Shown: piece after piece, positions 36,758-46,026 of the stretch | How the letters are laid out: every line of letters starts with the position of its first letter | How positions within the stretch are numbered: the stretch's first letter is position 1 | Origin: Rhodospirillaceae bacterium | Lineage (GTDB): Bacteria; Pseudomonadota; Alphaproteobacteria; MPNO01; UBA2964 | Length of the DNA stretch: 64,000 bases | Direction: 5' to 3' | NCBI GenBank assembly: GCA_002720855.1 | Contig: PBIN01000014.1 | Location: 186,001-250,000 of the forward strand | The notes under the pieces: generated by a model | Seen by the model: the letters and a program-made list of their open reading frames with translations, nothing else | Database searches by the model: none | Told to the model about the DNA's origin: nothing | Translations under genes and position numbers: made by a program

Positions 36758-38356
36758 ATGACCAAAACAATTTCTTCCCAAGAACTTCGAAACTGGCTTT
36801 TGGACGACGAAGAGTTAGCGCTCCTTGATGTTCGGGAGGAAGGGGTGTTTGGCGCCGACGGCCATTTGCTCTTCGCGGTGTGTTTACCCATGAGTCGGCT
36901 CGAGTTGGATGTCCTGGCACTGGTGCCGCGGAAATCGGTAAGAATGGTTTTGTGCGATGGTGGCGACGGACTCGCTCAACAAGCAGCGGTTAAACTTGAA
37001 GGGTGGGATTACTCGAACGTTTCGGTCCTGGATGGAGGGGTCCCTGCTTGGGAGGCCGCTGGCAATGTGGTCTTCCGTGGCGTGAATGTTCCGTCAAAGG
37101 CCTTTGGCGAATTTGTTGAGATCGAATCCGATACGCCAAACGTTTCCGCTGAAGAATTAAAAGGAATGATGGATCGCGACGAGAATATGATCGTGCTCGA
37201 TAGTCGTCCATGGGTGGAATATCGCAGGATGAATATACCGACGGGTATCGATTGTCCCGGCGCCGAACTGGCCTACCGGATTCATGACTTGGTTGATGAT
37301 CCGGAAAAAACCGTTGTCGTTAACTGTGCAGGACGCACACGCAGTATTATCGGTGCTCAATCGCTGATTAACGCGGGTATCACCAACAAGGTAATGGCAT
37401 TGCGGAATGGCACGATGGGATGGGCGTTGGCGGGGTTCGATCTGGAAACTGGGAGTGACCGCAACTTTTTGCCGGTGAGTGATGACGGTTTGAAAGATGC
37501 GTTGGAATGCGCATCTCGCGTCGCCAACCGATTTGGCGTTCAAACCATCGACATGGCGACACTTGCCAATATGCAAAACGAAACTGAGTCCAGGTCGTTG
37601 TATGTTCTCGACGTTCGAAATCCAGATGAATATGCCGCTGGTCATTTGCCGGGTTCCCTTTCCGCTCCTGGTGGACAGCTGGTTCAGGCCACCGACAAGT
37701 GGGCGGGCACGCTTCGGAGCCGCTTGGTTTTAATAGACGATAACGGTGTTCGGGCAACGATGACGGCATCATGGCTCATTCAGATGGGTTGGCAGAATGT
37801 CTACGTGCTTAGCGGCGGATTAGAGGGCGCTGAGTTGGAAACCGGATCACAGCAAGCCCCAATGGTTCCAGTAGAAAGAGCTGAAATAGCCGCTGTGTCA
37901 CCGGAAGCACTGAGCGACGAAATAAGCGCGGGGACCATGGTCGTTATCGATTTCGCGACCAGCCTTGAATATAAGGCAGGCCATATTCCGGGTGCCTGGT
38001 GGGCGGTGCGATCGAGGCTGAGCGACTCTCTCGCCACAATTCCCGGCGATAGTACCTTGGTGTTCACCTCACCGGATGGCTTACTCGCAGCCTATGCTGC
38101 TTCGGACGCATCCGAACTCACTGATCGACCCTTCCGCATACTAGATGGAGGTACAGCCGCCTGGCGCCAGATGGGGCTCCCCGAGAGCCAGGGTTTTGAG
38201 AATATGGCGGATCAAAATAATGATATTCAATACAAAGCCTATGATCACGATGAGAATATCGAATTTCATATGCAGGAATATCTTAGTTGGGAAACCGGTC
38301 TTGTAGAGCAGATTGAGCGTGACGGGACAGCACGCTTCAAACACTTCCCGAATTGA
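36758..38356 (+). CDS. Four-domain rhodanese protein
   Basis: A 532-residue cytoplasmic protein built of four rhodanese-fold repeats (about 5-105, 128-228, 262-358, 380-475), each with an LLDVR/LDSR/LDVRNPDEYAAGHLPG/IDFATSLEYKAGHIPG strand and a closing LDGG.AAW-type segment. Only the second has a full active loop, NCAGRTRS (Cys190). The first has Cys66 in CDGGDG, the third Asp327 and the fourth Thr437 at the cysteine position. So one sulfur-transfer site and three likely structural copies are predicted. A 50-residue acidic tail follows. The stop overlaps comF by one base. Confidence 0.85.
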   Translation: MTKTISSQELRNWLLDDEELALLDVREEGVFGADGHLLFAVCLPMSRLELDVLALVPRKSVRMVLCDGGDGLAQQAAVKLEGWDYSNVSVLDGGVPAWEAAGNVVFRGVNVPSKAFGEFVEIESDTPNVSAEELKGMMDRDENMIVLDSRPWVEYRRMNIPTGIDCPGAELAYRIHDLVDDPEKTVVVNCAGRTRSIIGAQSLINAGITNKVMALRNGTMGWALAGFDLETGSDRNFLPVSDDGLKDALECASRVANRFGVQTIDMATLANMQNETESRSLYVLDVRNPDEYAAGHLPGSLSAPGGQLVQATDKWAGTLRSRLVLIDDNGVRATMTASWLIQMGWQNVYVLSGGLEGAELETGSQQAPMVPVERAEIAAVSPEALSDEISAGTMVVIDFATSLEYKAGHIPGAWWAVRSRLSDSLATIPGDSTLVFTSPDGLLAAYAASDASELTDRPFRILDGGTAAWRQMGLPESQGFENMADQNNDIQYKAYDHDENIEFHMQEYLSWETGLVEQIERDGTARFKHFPN

Positions 38357-39132
38357 TGGCTGCGATACGAAAAGCGATACCGTCTCCAGTTTCAGTGGCC
38401 CTGTCGCGAAGCGTCAAATTCGTTTCCGACTTGCTTCTTCCTCGCCGCTGTATTGCGTGTGGGGAGGTCGTGGAAAGCGAAGGCGCTTTTTGCGCTTCGT
38501 GCTGGCCTGAAATTCGATTTCTCTCTGAACCGTTGTGCAGTGCCTGCGGTTTTCCATTCGAATTCGATCACGGCGTCGACGCGATATGTGGTGCATGCCA
38601 CAGGGAGCCCCCGCTCTATCATCGCGCGAGAGCAGTGTTTCGTTACGACGACACAAGCCGCAACGCGCTTTTGGCCTTCAAGCATTCTGACCGGACCGAC
38701 GTTGCACCAGCATTTGCAGGAATGATGGCACAGGCTGGCGCAAGCTTTCTTGCCGAGGCAGATTTGATTGTTCCTGTTCCGCTCCACAGGCGACGGCTAC
38801 TCTCGCGGCGTTACAATCAATCGGCGATATTGGCCTTAGCGCTCGGCAAAATGACATTGGTGCCGGCTTTTCCCGATTTACTGGTCAGGACACGTGCAAC
38901 GCCCTCTCAATCCGGCCTGGGAGCGAAAGCCCGCCATCGGAATGTTGCCGGAGCCTTCGCTCTTCGCAACGACATGGCAAAAAAGATTTTGGATAAGCGC
39001 GTTTTGCTCATTGATGACGTAATGACGACAGGCGCAACAGTTTTAGCCTGTACAAAGACATTGCTGGCTGGTGGTGCAGCAAGTGTGGATGTATTGACCT
39101 TAGCGCGCGTCGTCAGACCTGCGAGCGATTAG
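38356..39132 (+). CDS. ComF family phosphoribosyltransferase-fold protein
   Basis: A 258-residue protein with an N-terminal zinc-ribbon-like region (CIACGEVV, CASCW, CSACGF, CGACHR) and a type I PRTase domain with VLLIDDVMTTGATVLACTK binding PRPP-like ligands. Homologues support DNA uptake or use in Gram-positives, but in alphaproteobacteria the role is undefined. The ATG at 38356 shares a base with the upstream stop; a TTG one codon earlier is possible. The order comF-grxC-nitrilase-DUF1178 is common in the class. Confidence 0.88.
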   Translation: MAAIRKAIPSPVSVALSRSVKFVSDLLLPRRCIACGEVVESEGAFCASCWPEIRFLSEPLCSACGFPFEFDHGVDAICGACHREPPLYHRARAVFRYDDTSRNALLAFKHSDRTDVAPAFAGMMAQAGASFLAEADLIVPVPLHRRRLLSRRYNQSAILALALGKMTLVPAFPDLLVRTRATPSQSGLGAKARHRNVAGAFALRNDMAKKILDKRVLLIDDVMTTGATVLACTKTLLAGGAASVDVLTLARVVRPASD

Positions 39133-39202
39133 GGCCCTCGCCAACGGCGACAATTAATCTTATATACTGTCTGGACTTGAGTTCGTTTAAAGCAGGTAAC
39201 TT

Positions 39203-39469
39203 GTGCCAAAGATTGAAATATATTCCTCTGTGTTTTGCCCTTACTGCGCCCGCGCCAAGAATCTCTTGAAGAAAAAGGGTGCTGAGTTCATTGAGATAGA
39301 TGTCGATGGCGACCCTGCGGTTCGGGTTGCAATGACGGAGAGGGCCCAAGGACGCAGTACCGTGCCTCAGATATTCTTTGATGACGAGCTGATCGGTGGT
39401 TCAGACGATTTGGTGGCACTGGAAATGTCAGGAGAACTCGATCGCATCCTCCAGTCTTCGGGTGAGTGA
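39203..39469 (+). CDS. grxC: Glutaredoxin 3
   Basis: An 88-residue thiol-disulfide oxidoreductase working with glutathione. The dithiol active site is CPYC at residues 12-15, and STVPQIF with the cis-proline and GGSDDL complete the glutathione site. GTG start with AGGTAA about 7 bases upstream. The next gene starts within its last codons. Confidence 0.95.
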   Translation: MPKIEIYSSVFCPYCARAKNLLKKKGAEFIEIDVDGDPAVRVAMTERAQGRSTVPQIFFDDELIGGSDDLVALEMSGELDRILQSSGE

Positions 39470-40292
39470 CAGCTTCAAGCTGGCCTGTATTCAGGTAACC
39501 GCCAGCGATGACCTGGCGGAAAATTTGCAAAACGCTGTTCAACTTGCGCACCGTGCCCATTCCGATGGAGCAGAATTTTTAACGTTCCCTGAATGTGTTT
39601 CGATGATGGCATTCGGCCGGAATGCGGTGCATGAAAATTCATTCGAAGAAGATGGGCACCCTGCGCTTCAGAGGTTTGTCGATCTAGCAGACGAACTGAA
39701 AAGCTGGGTTTTGGTCGGTTCGTTACCTGTAAAAATATCCCCCGGAAGGGTCGCTAATCGCGGCTATCTAATCGACGACAAGGGCGTTGTCCGGACATCC
39801 TATGACAAGATCCATATGTTCGATGTTGAACTTGAGAACGGTGAGTCTTATCGCGAGTCAGATACCTACAATCCAGGAAGCTCCGCAGTTATAGCGGATA
39901 CCCCTTGGGGCAAACTTGGTATGACCATCTGTTATGATTTACGTTTCCCGCAAATTTATCGCGAGTTGGCGCAACATGGCGCGATGATGCTTTCTGTGCC
40001 ATCTGCATTTACCCGACCCACCGGGGAAGCCCATTGGGAGGTGCTTTTAAGGGCACGGGCAATTGAATGTGGTGCCTATGTTTTTGCACCGGCGCAATGC
40101 GGCGTCCATGCTGGTGGTCGAAAGACATATGGCCATTCCTTGATTATCGATCCGTGGGGGCGGGTTCTCGCCGATGGCGGTGAAAAGCCAGGTTATGTCC
40201 TGGCGGAAATCCATCCTGCCTATGTTGAAGAAGTGCGCTCATCGCTGCCGTCATTGCAGCATGATCGAAAATATACAAAACCAACTAAATAG
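39462..40292 (+). CDS. Carbon-nitrogen hydrolase (Nit1-like amidase)
   Basis: A 276-residue nitrilase-superfamily enzyme. The catalytic triad is Glu in LTFPECVSM, Lys in YDKIHMFDVE and Cys in MTICYDLRFP. This branch (Nit1/YafV-like) is known in other organisms to hydrolyse deaminated glutathione, which fits a position next to glutaredoxin, but that is inference. The GTG start at 39462 overlaps grxC by 8 bases and gives the family N-terminus (SFKLACIQVTAS). It is convergent with the next gene, overlapping it by 8 bases. Confidence 0.9.
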   Translation: MSDSFKLACIQVTASDDLAENLQNAVQLAHRAHSDGAEFLTFPECVSMMAFGRNAVHENSFEEDGHPALQRFVDLADELKSWVLVGSLPVKISPGRVANRGYLIDDKGVVRTSYDKIHMFDVELENGESYRESDTYNPGSSAVIADTPWGKLGMTICYDLRFPQIYRELAQHGAMMLSVPSAFTRPTGEAHWEVLLRARAIECGAYVFAPAQCGVHAGGRKTYGHSLIIDPWGRVLADGGEKPGYVLAEIHPAYVEEVRSSLPSLQHDRKYTKPTK

Positions 40293-40836
40293 AGACCGGA
40301 TCTGCTTCTGGCGTTTTCCTGATTGCGCAAATTCGTTGTTTTACAGCGGGAGACGGAACTTCAATGAGCCCTTCTTCGAATGCTATTATCTGAAGTGTAC
40401 CCAGACAGATATCCAGAAGCTCTCCTGGCTTGAGCAAAAAATTCGGATTTGAAGGCCGACCATATTGTTCGTTGCCCAGACTAAACGTCTCGTAAATCAA
40501 TACGCCGTTTTCGGAAAGCGAGTTCAAAATTTCGGGAAATAATGGTCTGTGCAGATAATTGGTCACGACAATTCCATCAAACTGAAGGTCCCCAAAGGGC
40601 CAGCTGCTGCCATTTTCCAAATCGAACTTGATTACCTCAATATTTTTCATATCGGGATGTTCTGAAACAGCTGAAATATCACGGTCCAATGCTGTGACGC
40701 GGAAGCCCTCATCGGCGAGATATTGGCTATGTCGCCCATGGCCGCAAGCAAGATCGAGAACAGTGCCTTCTGGTTTGATTGTCGACGCAAATCGGACGAC
40801 CCAGTCCAGCGGTTTATCTGACGAATGGTCGGGCAT
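40285..40836 (-). CDS. Small class I SAM methyltransferase
   Basis: A 183-residue methyltransferase. Motif I is VLDLACGHGRHSQYLA, acidic motif VTALDRDIS, then FDGIVVTNYLHRPLF and GVLIYETFSLGNEQYG. It resembles the TehB/YnbC-like group of small cytosolic methyltransferases. Substrate unknown; a tellurite label would be unsupported. It reads against the nitrilase gene and is divergent from DUF1178. Confidence 0.82.
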   Translation of the reverse strand: MPDHSSDKPLDWVVRFASTIKPEGTVLDLACGHGRHSQYLADEGFRVTALDRDISAVSEHPDMKNIEVIKFDLENGSSWPFGDLQFDGIVVTNYLHRPLFPEILNSLSENGVLIYETFSLGNEQYGRPSNPNFLLKPGELLDICLGTLQIIAFEEGLIEVPSPAVKQRICAIRKTPEADPVSI

Positions 40837-40934
40837 CTCTCACTTGATAATCGTTAACGCTTGATTTAACAAACACTCGCATCATCTATATATAACCTGG
40901 CTGAAACGCATATTTTTAGGGTATTTTCGATACC

Positions 40935-41372
40935 ATGATCGTCTTTGACCTTATATGTACTAACGACCACGAATTTGAAACGTGGTTTCCAAGTTCTGAC
41001 GCCTTCGACAAACAGCGCAAAGCGAAAAAGGTCGAATGCCCGGTATGCGGCGATACCAGTGTTGAGAAAGCCCTGATGGCGCCATCGGTCTCCGGCACCA
41101 AGAAAAAGGGTGAGCAGGCCGTTCACCTGTCGTCGCAAGCGCAGGAACAGATGGGCCAATATATGTCTGCGCTAAAGGAAATGCGCGATCACGTAGAGAA
41201 AAACAGCGACTATGTTGGCGACAAGTTCCCCGAGGAGGCGCGGAAAATACATTACGGGGAAACTGAGGAACGCAGTATTCACGGCGAAGCAAGCGCGGAA
41301 GAAGCCGAAGAATTGCAGGAAGAAGGAATAGACGTCCAGCGGATTCCCTGGGCGCCGACCCATGACGCGTGA
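40935..41372 (+). CDS. DUF1178 family protein
   Basis: A 145-residue protein starting MIVFDLICTNDHEFETWF, with a CPVCG that, together with Cys9, could bind metal. The C-terminal half is helical and acidic and ends with QRIPWAPTHDA. It belongs to DUF1178, which is almost restricted to alphaproteobacteria and often follows the nitrilase gene. No function is known to me. Confidence 0.9.
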   Translation: MIVFDLICTNDHEFETWFPSSDAFDKQRKAKKVECPVCGDTSVEKALMAPSVSGTKKKGEQAVHLSSQAQEQMGQYMSALKEMRDHVEKNSDYVGDKFPEEARKIHYGETEERSIHGEASAEEAEELQEEGIDVQRIPWAPTHDA

Positions 41373-41373
41373 G

Positions 41374-41393
41374 CCCGTTTAAACGGGTACTTT
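41374..41393 (+). terminator. Possible terminator after the DUF1178 gene
   Basis: CCCGTTTAAACGGG (41374-41387) is a perfect palindrome two bases after the stop, followed by TACTTT. The U-run is poor, so termination is uncertain. Confidence 0.35.
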
Positions 41394-41488
41394 AATCGAT
41401 ATACATAAACGATCTGCGGAAAAGCTAAACCCTTCTGGTCAAGCAGTTAGTTTGCTCGAATTCTGTAGTTAACCAGACAATAGCTTCC

Positions 41489-42241
41489 CTAAGAAATTTT
41501 GGCGCAAAGCATATAGTTGACTGAAACGTCTCGTGAAATTTGCCATTCGTCCTTTAACGGGTTGTACGTAACGCCGGTAATTTCATCAATTTTAGCACCA
41601 CTGTCAGCTAGCGCTCGGGCCAGCTCGGATGGTTTTACAAACTTGTTCCATTGATGTGTGCCGCGTGGCACCCAGCGAAGGACATATTCTGCGCCGACAA
41701 TCGCAAGGGCGAATGCTTTCGGCGTACGATTAAGAGTTGAGAATATTACCAGGCCACCTGGTTTTACGAGTTTTGTACAAGAGGAAACAAACAAATCGAT
41801 ATCGGCGACGTGTTCGATAATTTCGAGCGCCATTACGACATCAAATCGATGTTTTTTTTCGGAGAGAGACTCTACCGCGGCAACACGATAGTCGATCTCA
41901 AGCCCTTCATTTTCCGCATGGAGACTTGCGACACCGATATTTTTTTCTGAAGCGTCTATCGCCGTCATTGTTGCACCCATTCTCGCTATGGGTTCGGTGA
42001 CCAGACCACCGCCGCAGCCGACATCAAGTATTTTCAATCCTTCCAGGGTGCGTAAATCTCTGCTATCGCGGTCAAAATGAGCACAAAGGCTTTTCCGAAT
42101 ATAACTCAACCGTACCGGATTGAAGCGATGTAACGGCCGAAATTCACCTTCCGGGTCCCACCAAGCATCCGCAAGGGCGGAAAACCGCTCAATTTCTGCG
42201 GGATCAACCGTGTTTTCGCCGTTAAATTCTGCGGTTTTCAT
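41489..42241 (-). CDS. ubiG: Ubiquinone biosynthesis O-methyltransferase
   Basis: A 250-residue enzyme that performs the two O-methylations of ubiquinone synthesis. The N-terminus IERFSALADAWWDPEGEFRPLH is diagnostic. Motif I is ILDVGCGGGLVTEP, and GTHQWNKFVKPSEL near the C-terminus is the UbiG-specific substrate segment. Full length. Divergent from lysC across about 170 bases with no other gene. Confidence 0.97.
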   Translation of the reverse strand: MKTAEFNGENTVDPAEIERFSALADAWWDPEGEFRPLHRFNPVRLSYIRKSLCAHFDRDSRDLRTLEGLKILDVGCGGGLVTEPIARMGATMTAIDASEKNIGVASLHAENEGLEIDYRVAAVESLSEKKHRFDVVMALEIIEHVADIDLFVSSCTKLVKPGGLVIFSTLNRTPKAFALAIVGAEYVLRWVPRGTHQWNKFVKPSELARALADSGAKIDEITGVTYNPLKDEWQISRDVSVNYMLCAKIS

Positions 42242-42412
42242 CTAAATTTCACGTGCCTTGATTTATGTCAGGACCCGAATTACTTGCTACTTAACAAAGA
42301 TATAGAGTAAGAAAACGCCCGCTGCACGCAGGATCAAGACAAATTTGCGGGTTTCCCGGGCCGGCGATACAGGCTGGAACCGGATGCTGGCGTTTTTCGG
42401 GTGGACTTCGAG

Positions 42413-43633
42413 ATGACACGGGTTGTCCAGAAATTTGGTGGAACCTCGGTTGCCGATATCGAGCGGATCAAGGCCGTAGCCCAAAGGGTTAAAGCCGAAG
42501 TCGATTTAGGGAGCCAGGTCGCCGTCGTCGTTTCCGCGATGTCGGGAACAACAAACCAGCTTGTTGACTGGACGGTTCAGGCTGCACCTATGCATGATGC
42601 CCGAGAATATGACGCCGTCGTTGCTGCGGGAGAACAAATTACCGCGGGGCTATTGGCATTGTCACTCCAGACAATTGGCGTCGATGCGCGTTCATGGCTG
42701 GGCTGGCAAATACCATTTCGAACTGACGATTCTCATGGCAAAGCGCGGATTACGAATATTGAGATCGAAACTTTGGAGGAACGCCTTGCCACGGGCCAGG
42801 TCGCGGTTGTTGCGGGATTTCAAGGTTTGGGCTCGGACAACCGGATTACTACACTTGGGCGCGGCGGATCGGATACCTCCGCTGTGGCGCTGGCGGCAGC
42901 CTTAAAGGCTGACCGGTGTGATATATTCACGGATGTTGACGGGGTTTATACGACGGACCCAAGAATTGTAGGTAAGGCGCGCAAGCTGGACCGAATTACC
43001 TACGAAGAAATGCTAGAAATGGCGTCGCTCGGCGCCAAAGTTTTACAAACGCGTTCGGTTGAACTGGCGATGAACCACAATGTACGGGTCCAGGTTCGTT
43101 CATCGTTCTCAGAAACCGAAGGAACGTTGGTTGTTGATGAGGGTGAAATCGTGGAACAGGAAGTCGTTAGTGGCATTGCTTATAGCAAAGACGAAGCCAA
43201 GATTACGCTTGTACGCGTGGCGGATCAGCCGGGTGTCGCTGCAGCAATTTTTGGACCGCTTTCCGAAGCAAACGTCAATGTGGATATGATTGTTCAAAAT
43301 ATATCCGAAGATGGAAAAGCGACCGATATGACCTTTACGGTCGTAAAGGAGGATTTCGAAAGGGCTCGAGCAATATTGGAATCGAACCAGAAATCGCTCG
43401 GGTACGAACGCATGGTTGCGGATTCCAATGTAGTAAAGATTTCCGTTATCGGTGTTGGTATGCGAAGTCACGCCGGTGTGGCGCAACGCATGTTTACCGC
43501 CCTGGCCGACAAAGGCATCAACATTCAGGTGATTTCGACCTCGGAAATAAAAGTCAGTGTTTTGGTATCGGAAGATTACACAGAGCTCGCGCTGCGGGCA
43601 TTGCATACGGCGTACGGATTAGACGCTGATTGA
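42413..43633 (+). CDS. lysC: Aspartate kinase
   Basis: A 406-residue enzyme phosphorylating aspartate for lysine, threonine, methionine and diaminopimelate synthesis. The N-terminal [10 protein letters not shown] is the kinase nucleotide signature. [14 protein letters not shown] and [16 protein letters not shown] line the active site. Two ACT domains (about 265-400) provide feedback control by lysine and/or threonine. The ATG at 42413 matches the family; a GTG at 42401 is also open. ptsP follows closely on the same strand. Confidence 0.97.
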   Translation: MTRVVQKFGGTSVADIERIKAVAQRVKAEVDLGSQVAVVVSAMSGTTNQLVDWTVQAAPMHDAREYDAVVAAGEQITAGLLALSLQTIGVDARSWLGWQIPFRTDDSHGKARITNIEIETLEERLATGQVAVVAGFQGLGSDNRITTLGRGGSDTSAVALAAALKADRCDIFTDVDGVYTTDPRIVGKARKLDRITYEEMLEMASLGAKVLQTRSVELAMNHNVRVQVRSSFSETEGTLVVDEGEIVEQEVVSGIAYSKDEAKITLVRVADQPGVAAAIFGPLSEANVNVDMIVQNISEDGKATDMTFTVVKEDFERARAILESNQKSLGYERMVADSNVVKISVIGVGMRSHAGVAQRMFTALADKGINIQVISTSEIKVSVLVSEDYTELALRALHTAYGLDAD

Positions 43634-43672
43634 TTATTGTGCCGCACATTTGCGGCGAGACTGCGACGGATA

Positions 43673-45952
43673 ATGGCGCAAACGGTTAGCACATCGATAC
43701 GACCGCTTCTTCGGCGTGTTCAGGGAGTAATGTCAGGACATGGCAGCGCTCAAGAACGCCTCGATGAACTCGTAAAAGTTATCGCTGCCGAAATGGTCGC
43801 TGAAGTCTGTACGGTCTATGTCATGCGGGCAGGCGAGGTACTTGAGCTGTTCGCGACCCAGGGCTTAAACCCCTCCGCTGTCCACAAGACGCGATTACGT
43901 GTCGATGAAGGCCTCATTGGTGATATCGCAGCGCATGCGCGAGTATTAAATCTTGCCGACGCCCAATCGCATCCGAAATTTGCCTACCGGCCCGAAACTG
44001 GCGAAGAAATTTATCATTCGTTCTTGGGTGTACCGATCTTGAGGGGTGGACGTGTTCGAGGTGTGCTCGCAATCCAGAACGAAGCAAAGCGGGAATACAC
44101 GGACGAAGAAGTCGAAGCACTGGAAATGATCGTCGTCGTCCTGGCGGAACTCATTGCCGGTGGTGATCTTGTCAGTCGCAGTGAGCAGATTACTGCGGAA
44201 GGTAATGCCATCCTGCCAATGAGAATGACAGGAATTCGGATCAATTCAGGAATTGCTGTTGGTGAAGCCGTACTTCATCAGCCACGTGTCGAAATTCCCG
44301 CTATGTTTGCCGACGATCCCGACGCAGAAGAAGAGCGATTGCAGCGGGCTCTTGGTGAAATGCAGGATGCCATCGAGGATCTCTTTTCGGCCTCAGAATT
44401 ATCAGAACGTGGAGAGCATAGAGACGTTCTGGAGGCCTACCGGCTTGTAGCCCGTGACGCCGGCTGGTTGCGGCGGCTGCGAGAGGCGATCGCTGGTGGT
44501 CTGACAGCAGAAGCGGCCGTCCAAAAGGTGCAGGACGACATTCGTATTCGTATGAATATGGCAACGGACCCTTATCTAAGGGAACGCATGCATGACTTTG
44601 AAGATCTGGCTCGGCGGCTGCTCCAGCATTTGAGCGATACGCCTTTGACGGCCGCGGGTGATGAAGCCTTGCCTGAAGATGTTGTTCTTCTGGCCGCAAA
44701 TATGGGTCCTGCGGAGTTACTGGATTATGAACCGCACCGGCTGCGTGCCTTACTCCTTGAAGAGGGTTCTGCAACCGCGCATGTTGCTATCGTGGCCCGC
44801 GCGCTCGATATTCCAGTCGTTGGCCGCATTACGGATCTTTTGACACGTATTGATCCGCATGACCCAGTCATTGTTGATGGTGACAATGCTCAGGTTTTTG
44901 TCCGGCCCGGCGAAGATATTCAGCAAATGGTGGCGGAAACCATTCAGGCAAAGACAGAGCGCCAACGGCTTTATGCGGCTTTGCGAGATGAAGATCCAAT
45001 GACTTTGGACGGTCAACGAATATCTCTGAACCTGAATGCCGGTTTGTTAATCGATGTCCAGCAACTCAAGGATACCGGTGCGGACGGGATCGGACTGTTT
45101 CGGACGGAAATTCCTTTTATGGTGCGTGCCGAATTTCCCGGTGTAGAAGGACAAACCGAACTTTACAGCCGCGTCTATGAAATCGCCGATGGAAAGCCGG
45201 TTATGTTCCGTACACTTGATATTGGTGGCGATAAACAACTTCCCTATTTTCACGATGTAGCGGAAGAAAACCCCAATATGGGGTGGCGGGCGGTGCGTGT
45301 CGCGCTCGATCAGCCATCGATGCTTCGGCAGCAATTGAGGGCATTGATACGCGCGGCCAACGGCCGCGATCTTTCAATCATGTTCCCAATGGTTGCTGAA
45401 GTAGCGGAATTTGAATCTGCAAAATCGATTTTGGACAAGGAATTAGCGCGAGAGCAAAACCGCGGAGGAGCCGTTCCCTCTAATTTGCGTGTGGGCGTAA
45501 TGTTGGAGGTTCCGGGCTTGATGTGGCAATTGAAACCCTTGCTCAAACGGGTCGATTTTTTATCGGTTGGTAGCAACGATCTATTTCAGTTCCTGTTTGC
45601 ATCGGATCGCGGTAATCCGAGAGTCGCACGCCGTTACGATGTTTTGTCTCCCAGCCTGTTGTCATTGTTGCGAAATCTCGTCCTAGCAGCCCGCGAAGCC
45701 AAGGTCGAAATTTCGCTGTGTGGCGAAATGGCGGGCACTCCTGTTGAGGCAATGACCTTGATTGGCCTCGGATTTAGGACAATTTCGATGGCACCGGTAC
45801 GTATTGGTGCGGTGCGCGCGATGTTGAGTTCTGTCGATGCTTCCGCGCTCGAGACCTACGTTGATAGCCTGATAGACTTGCCAGATCACAGCGTTCGACA
45901 AAAACTCATCGCTTACGCCCAGGATCATAATATTTCTATCGATGCAGGGTAA
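43673..45952 (+). CDS. ptsP: PTS-Ntr enzyme I (phosphoenolpyruvate-protein phosphotransferase)
   Basis: A 759-residue first component of the nitrogen PTS, moving phosphate from PEP to NPr. An N-terminal GAF domain (about 15-165, ending VVVLAELIAGG) replaces nothing of the enzyme I core. The phospho-histidine lies in EEGSATAHVAIVARAL, and the PEP-binding barrel carries GIGLFRTEIPFM and LDIGGDKQLPYF, with LCGEMAG as the final motif. In relatives the GAF domain senses glutamine/2-oxoglutarate. Start at ATG 43673 by family fit. It follows lysC by 39 bases, a conserved order in alphaproteobacteria. Confidence 0.96.
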   Translation: MAQTVSTSIRPLLRRVQGVMSGHGSAQERLDELVKVIAAEMVAEVCTVYVMRAGEVLELFATQGLNPSAVHKTRLRVDEGLIGDIAAHARVLNLADAQSHPKFAYRPETGEEIYHSFLGVPILRGGRVRGVLAIQNEAKREYTDEEVEALEMIVVVLAELIAGGDLVSRSEQITAEGNAILPMRMTGIRINSGIAVGEAVLHQPRVEIPAMFADDPDAEEERLQRALGEMQDAIEDLFSASELSERGEHRDVLEAYRLVARDAGWLRRLREAIAGGLTAEAAVQKVQDDIRIRMNMATDPYLRERMHDFEDLARRLLQHLSDTPLTAAGDEALPEDVVLLAANMGPAELLDYEPHRLRALLLEEGSATAHVAIVARALDIPVVGRITDLLTRIDPHDPVIVDGDNAQVFVRPGEDIQQMVAETIQAKTERQRLYAALRDEDPMTLDGQRISLNLNAGLLIDVQQLKDTGADGIGLFRTEIPFMVRAEFPGVEGQTELYSRVYEIADGKPVMFRTLDIGGDKQLPYFHDVAEENPNMGWRAVRVALDQPSMLRQQLRALIRAANGRDLSIMFPMVAEVAEFESAKSILDKELAREQNRGGAVPSNLRVGVMLEVPGLMWQLKPLLKRVDFLSVGSNDLFQFLFASDRGNPRVARRYDVLSPSLLSLLRNLVLAAREAKVEISLCGEMAGTPVEAMTLIGLGFRTISMAPVRIGAVRAMLSSVDASALETYVDSLIDLPDHSVRQKLIAYAQDHNISIDAG

Positions 45953-46026
45953 TTTAGAAGTCAGCGCAAGAAACCGTTGATTTTGAAGGACGAATTCTGT
46001 TACTAACGGCGCGTACCGCGTCTGTT

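Noticed and set aside
40853-40869. TTAA-N8-TTAAC, possible CtrA site before the DUF1178 gene
   Set aside because: The spacing is one base too long for the consensus and the target gene has no cell-cycle link.
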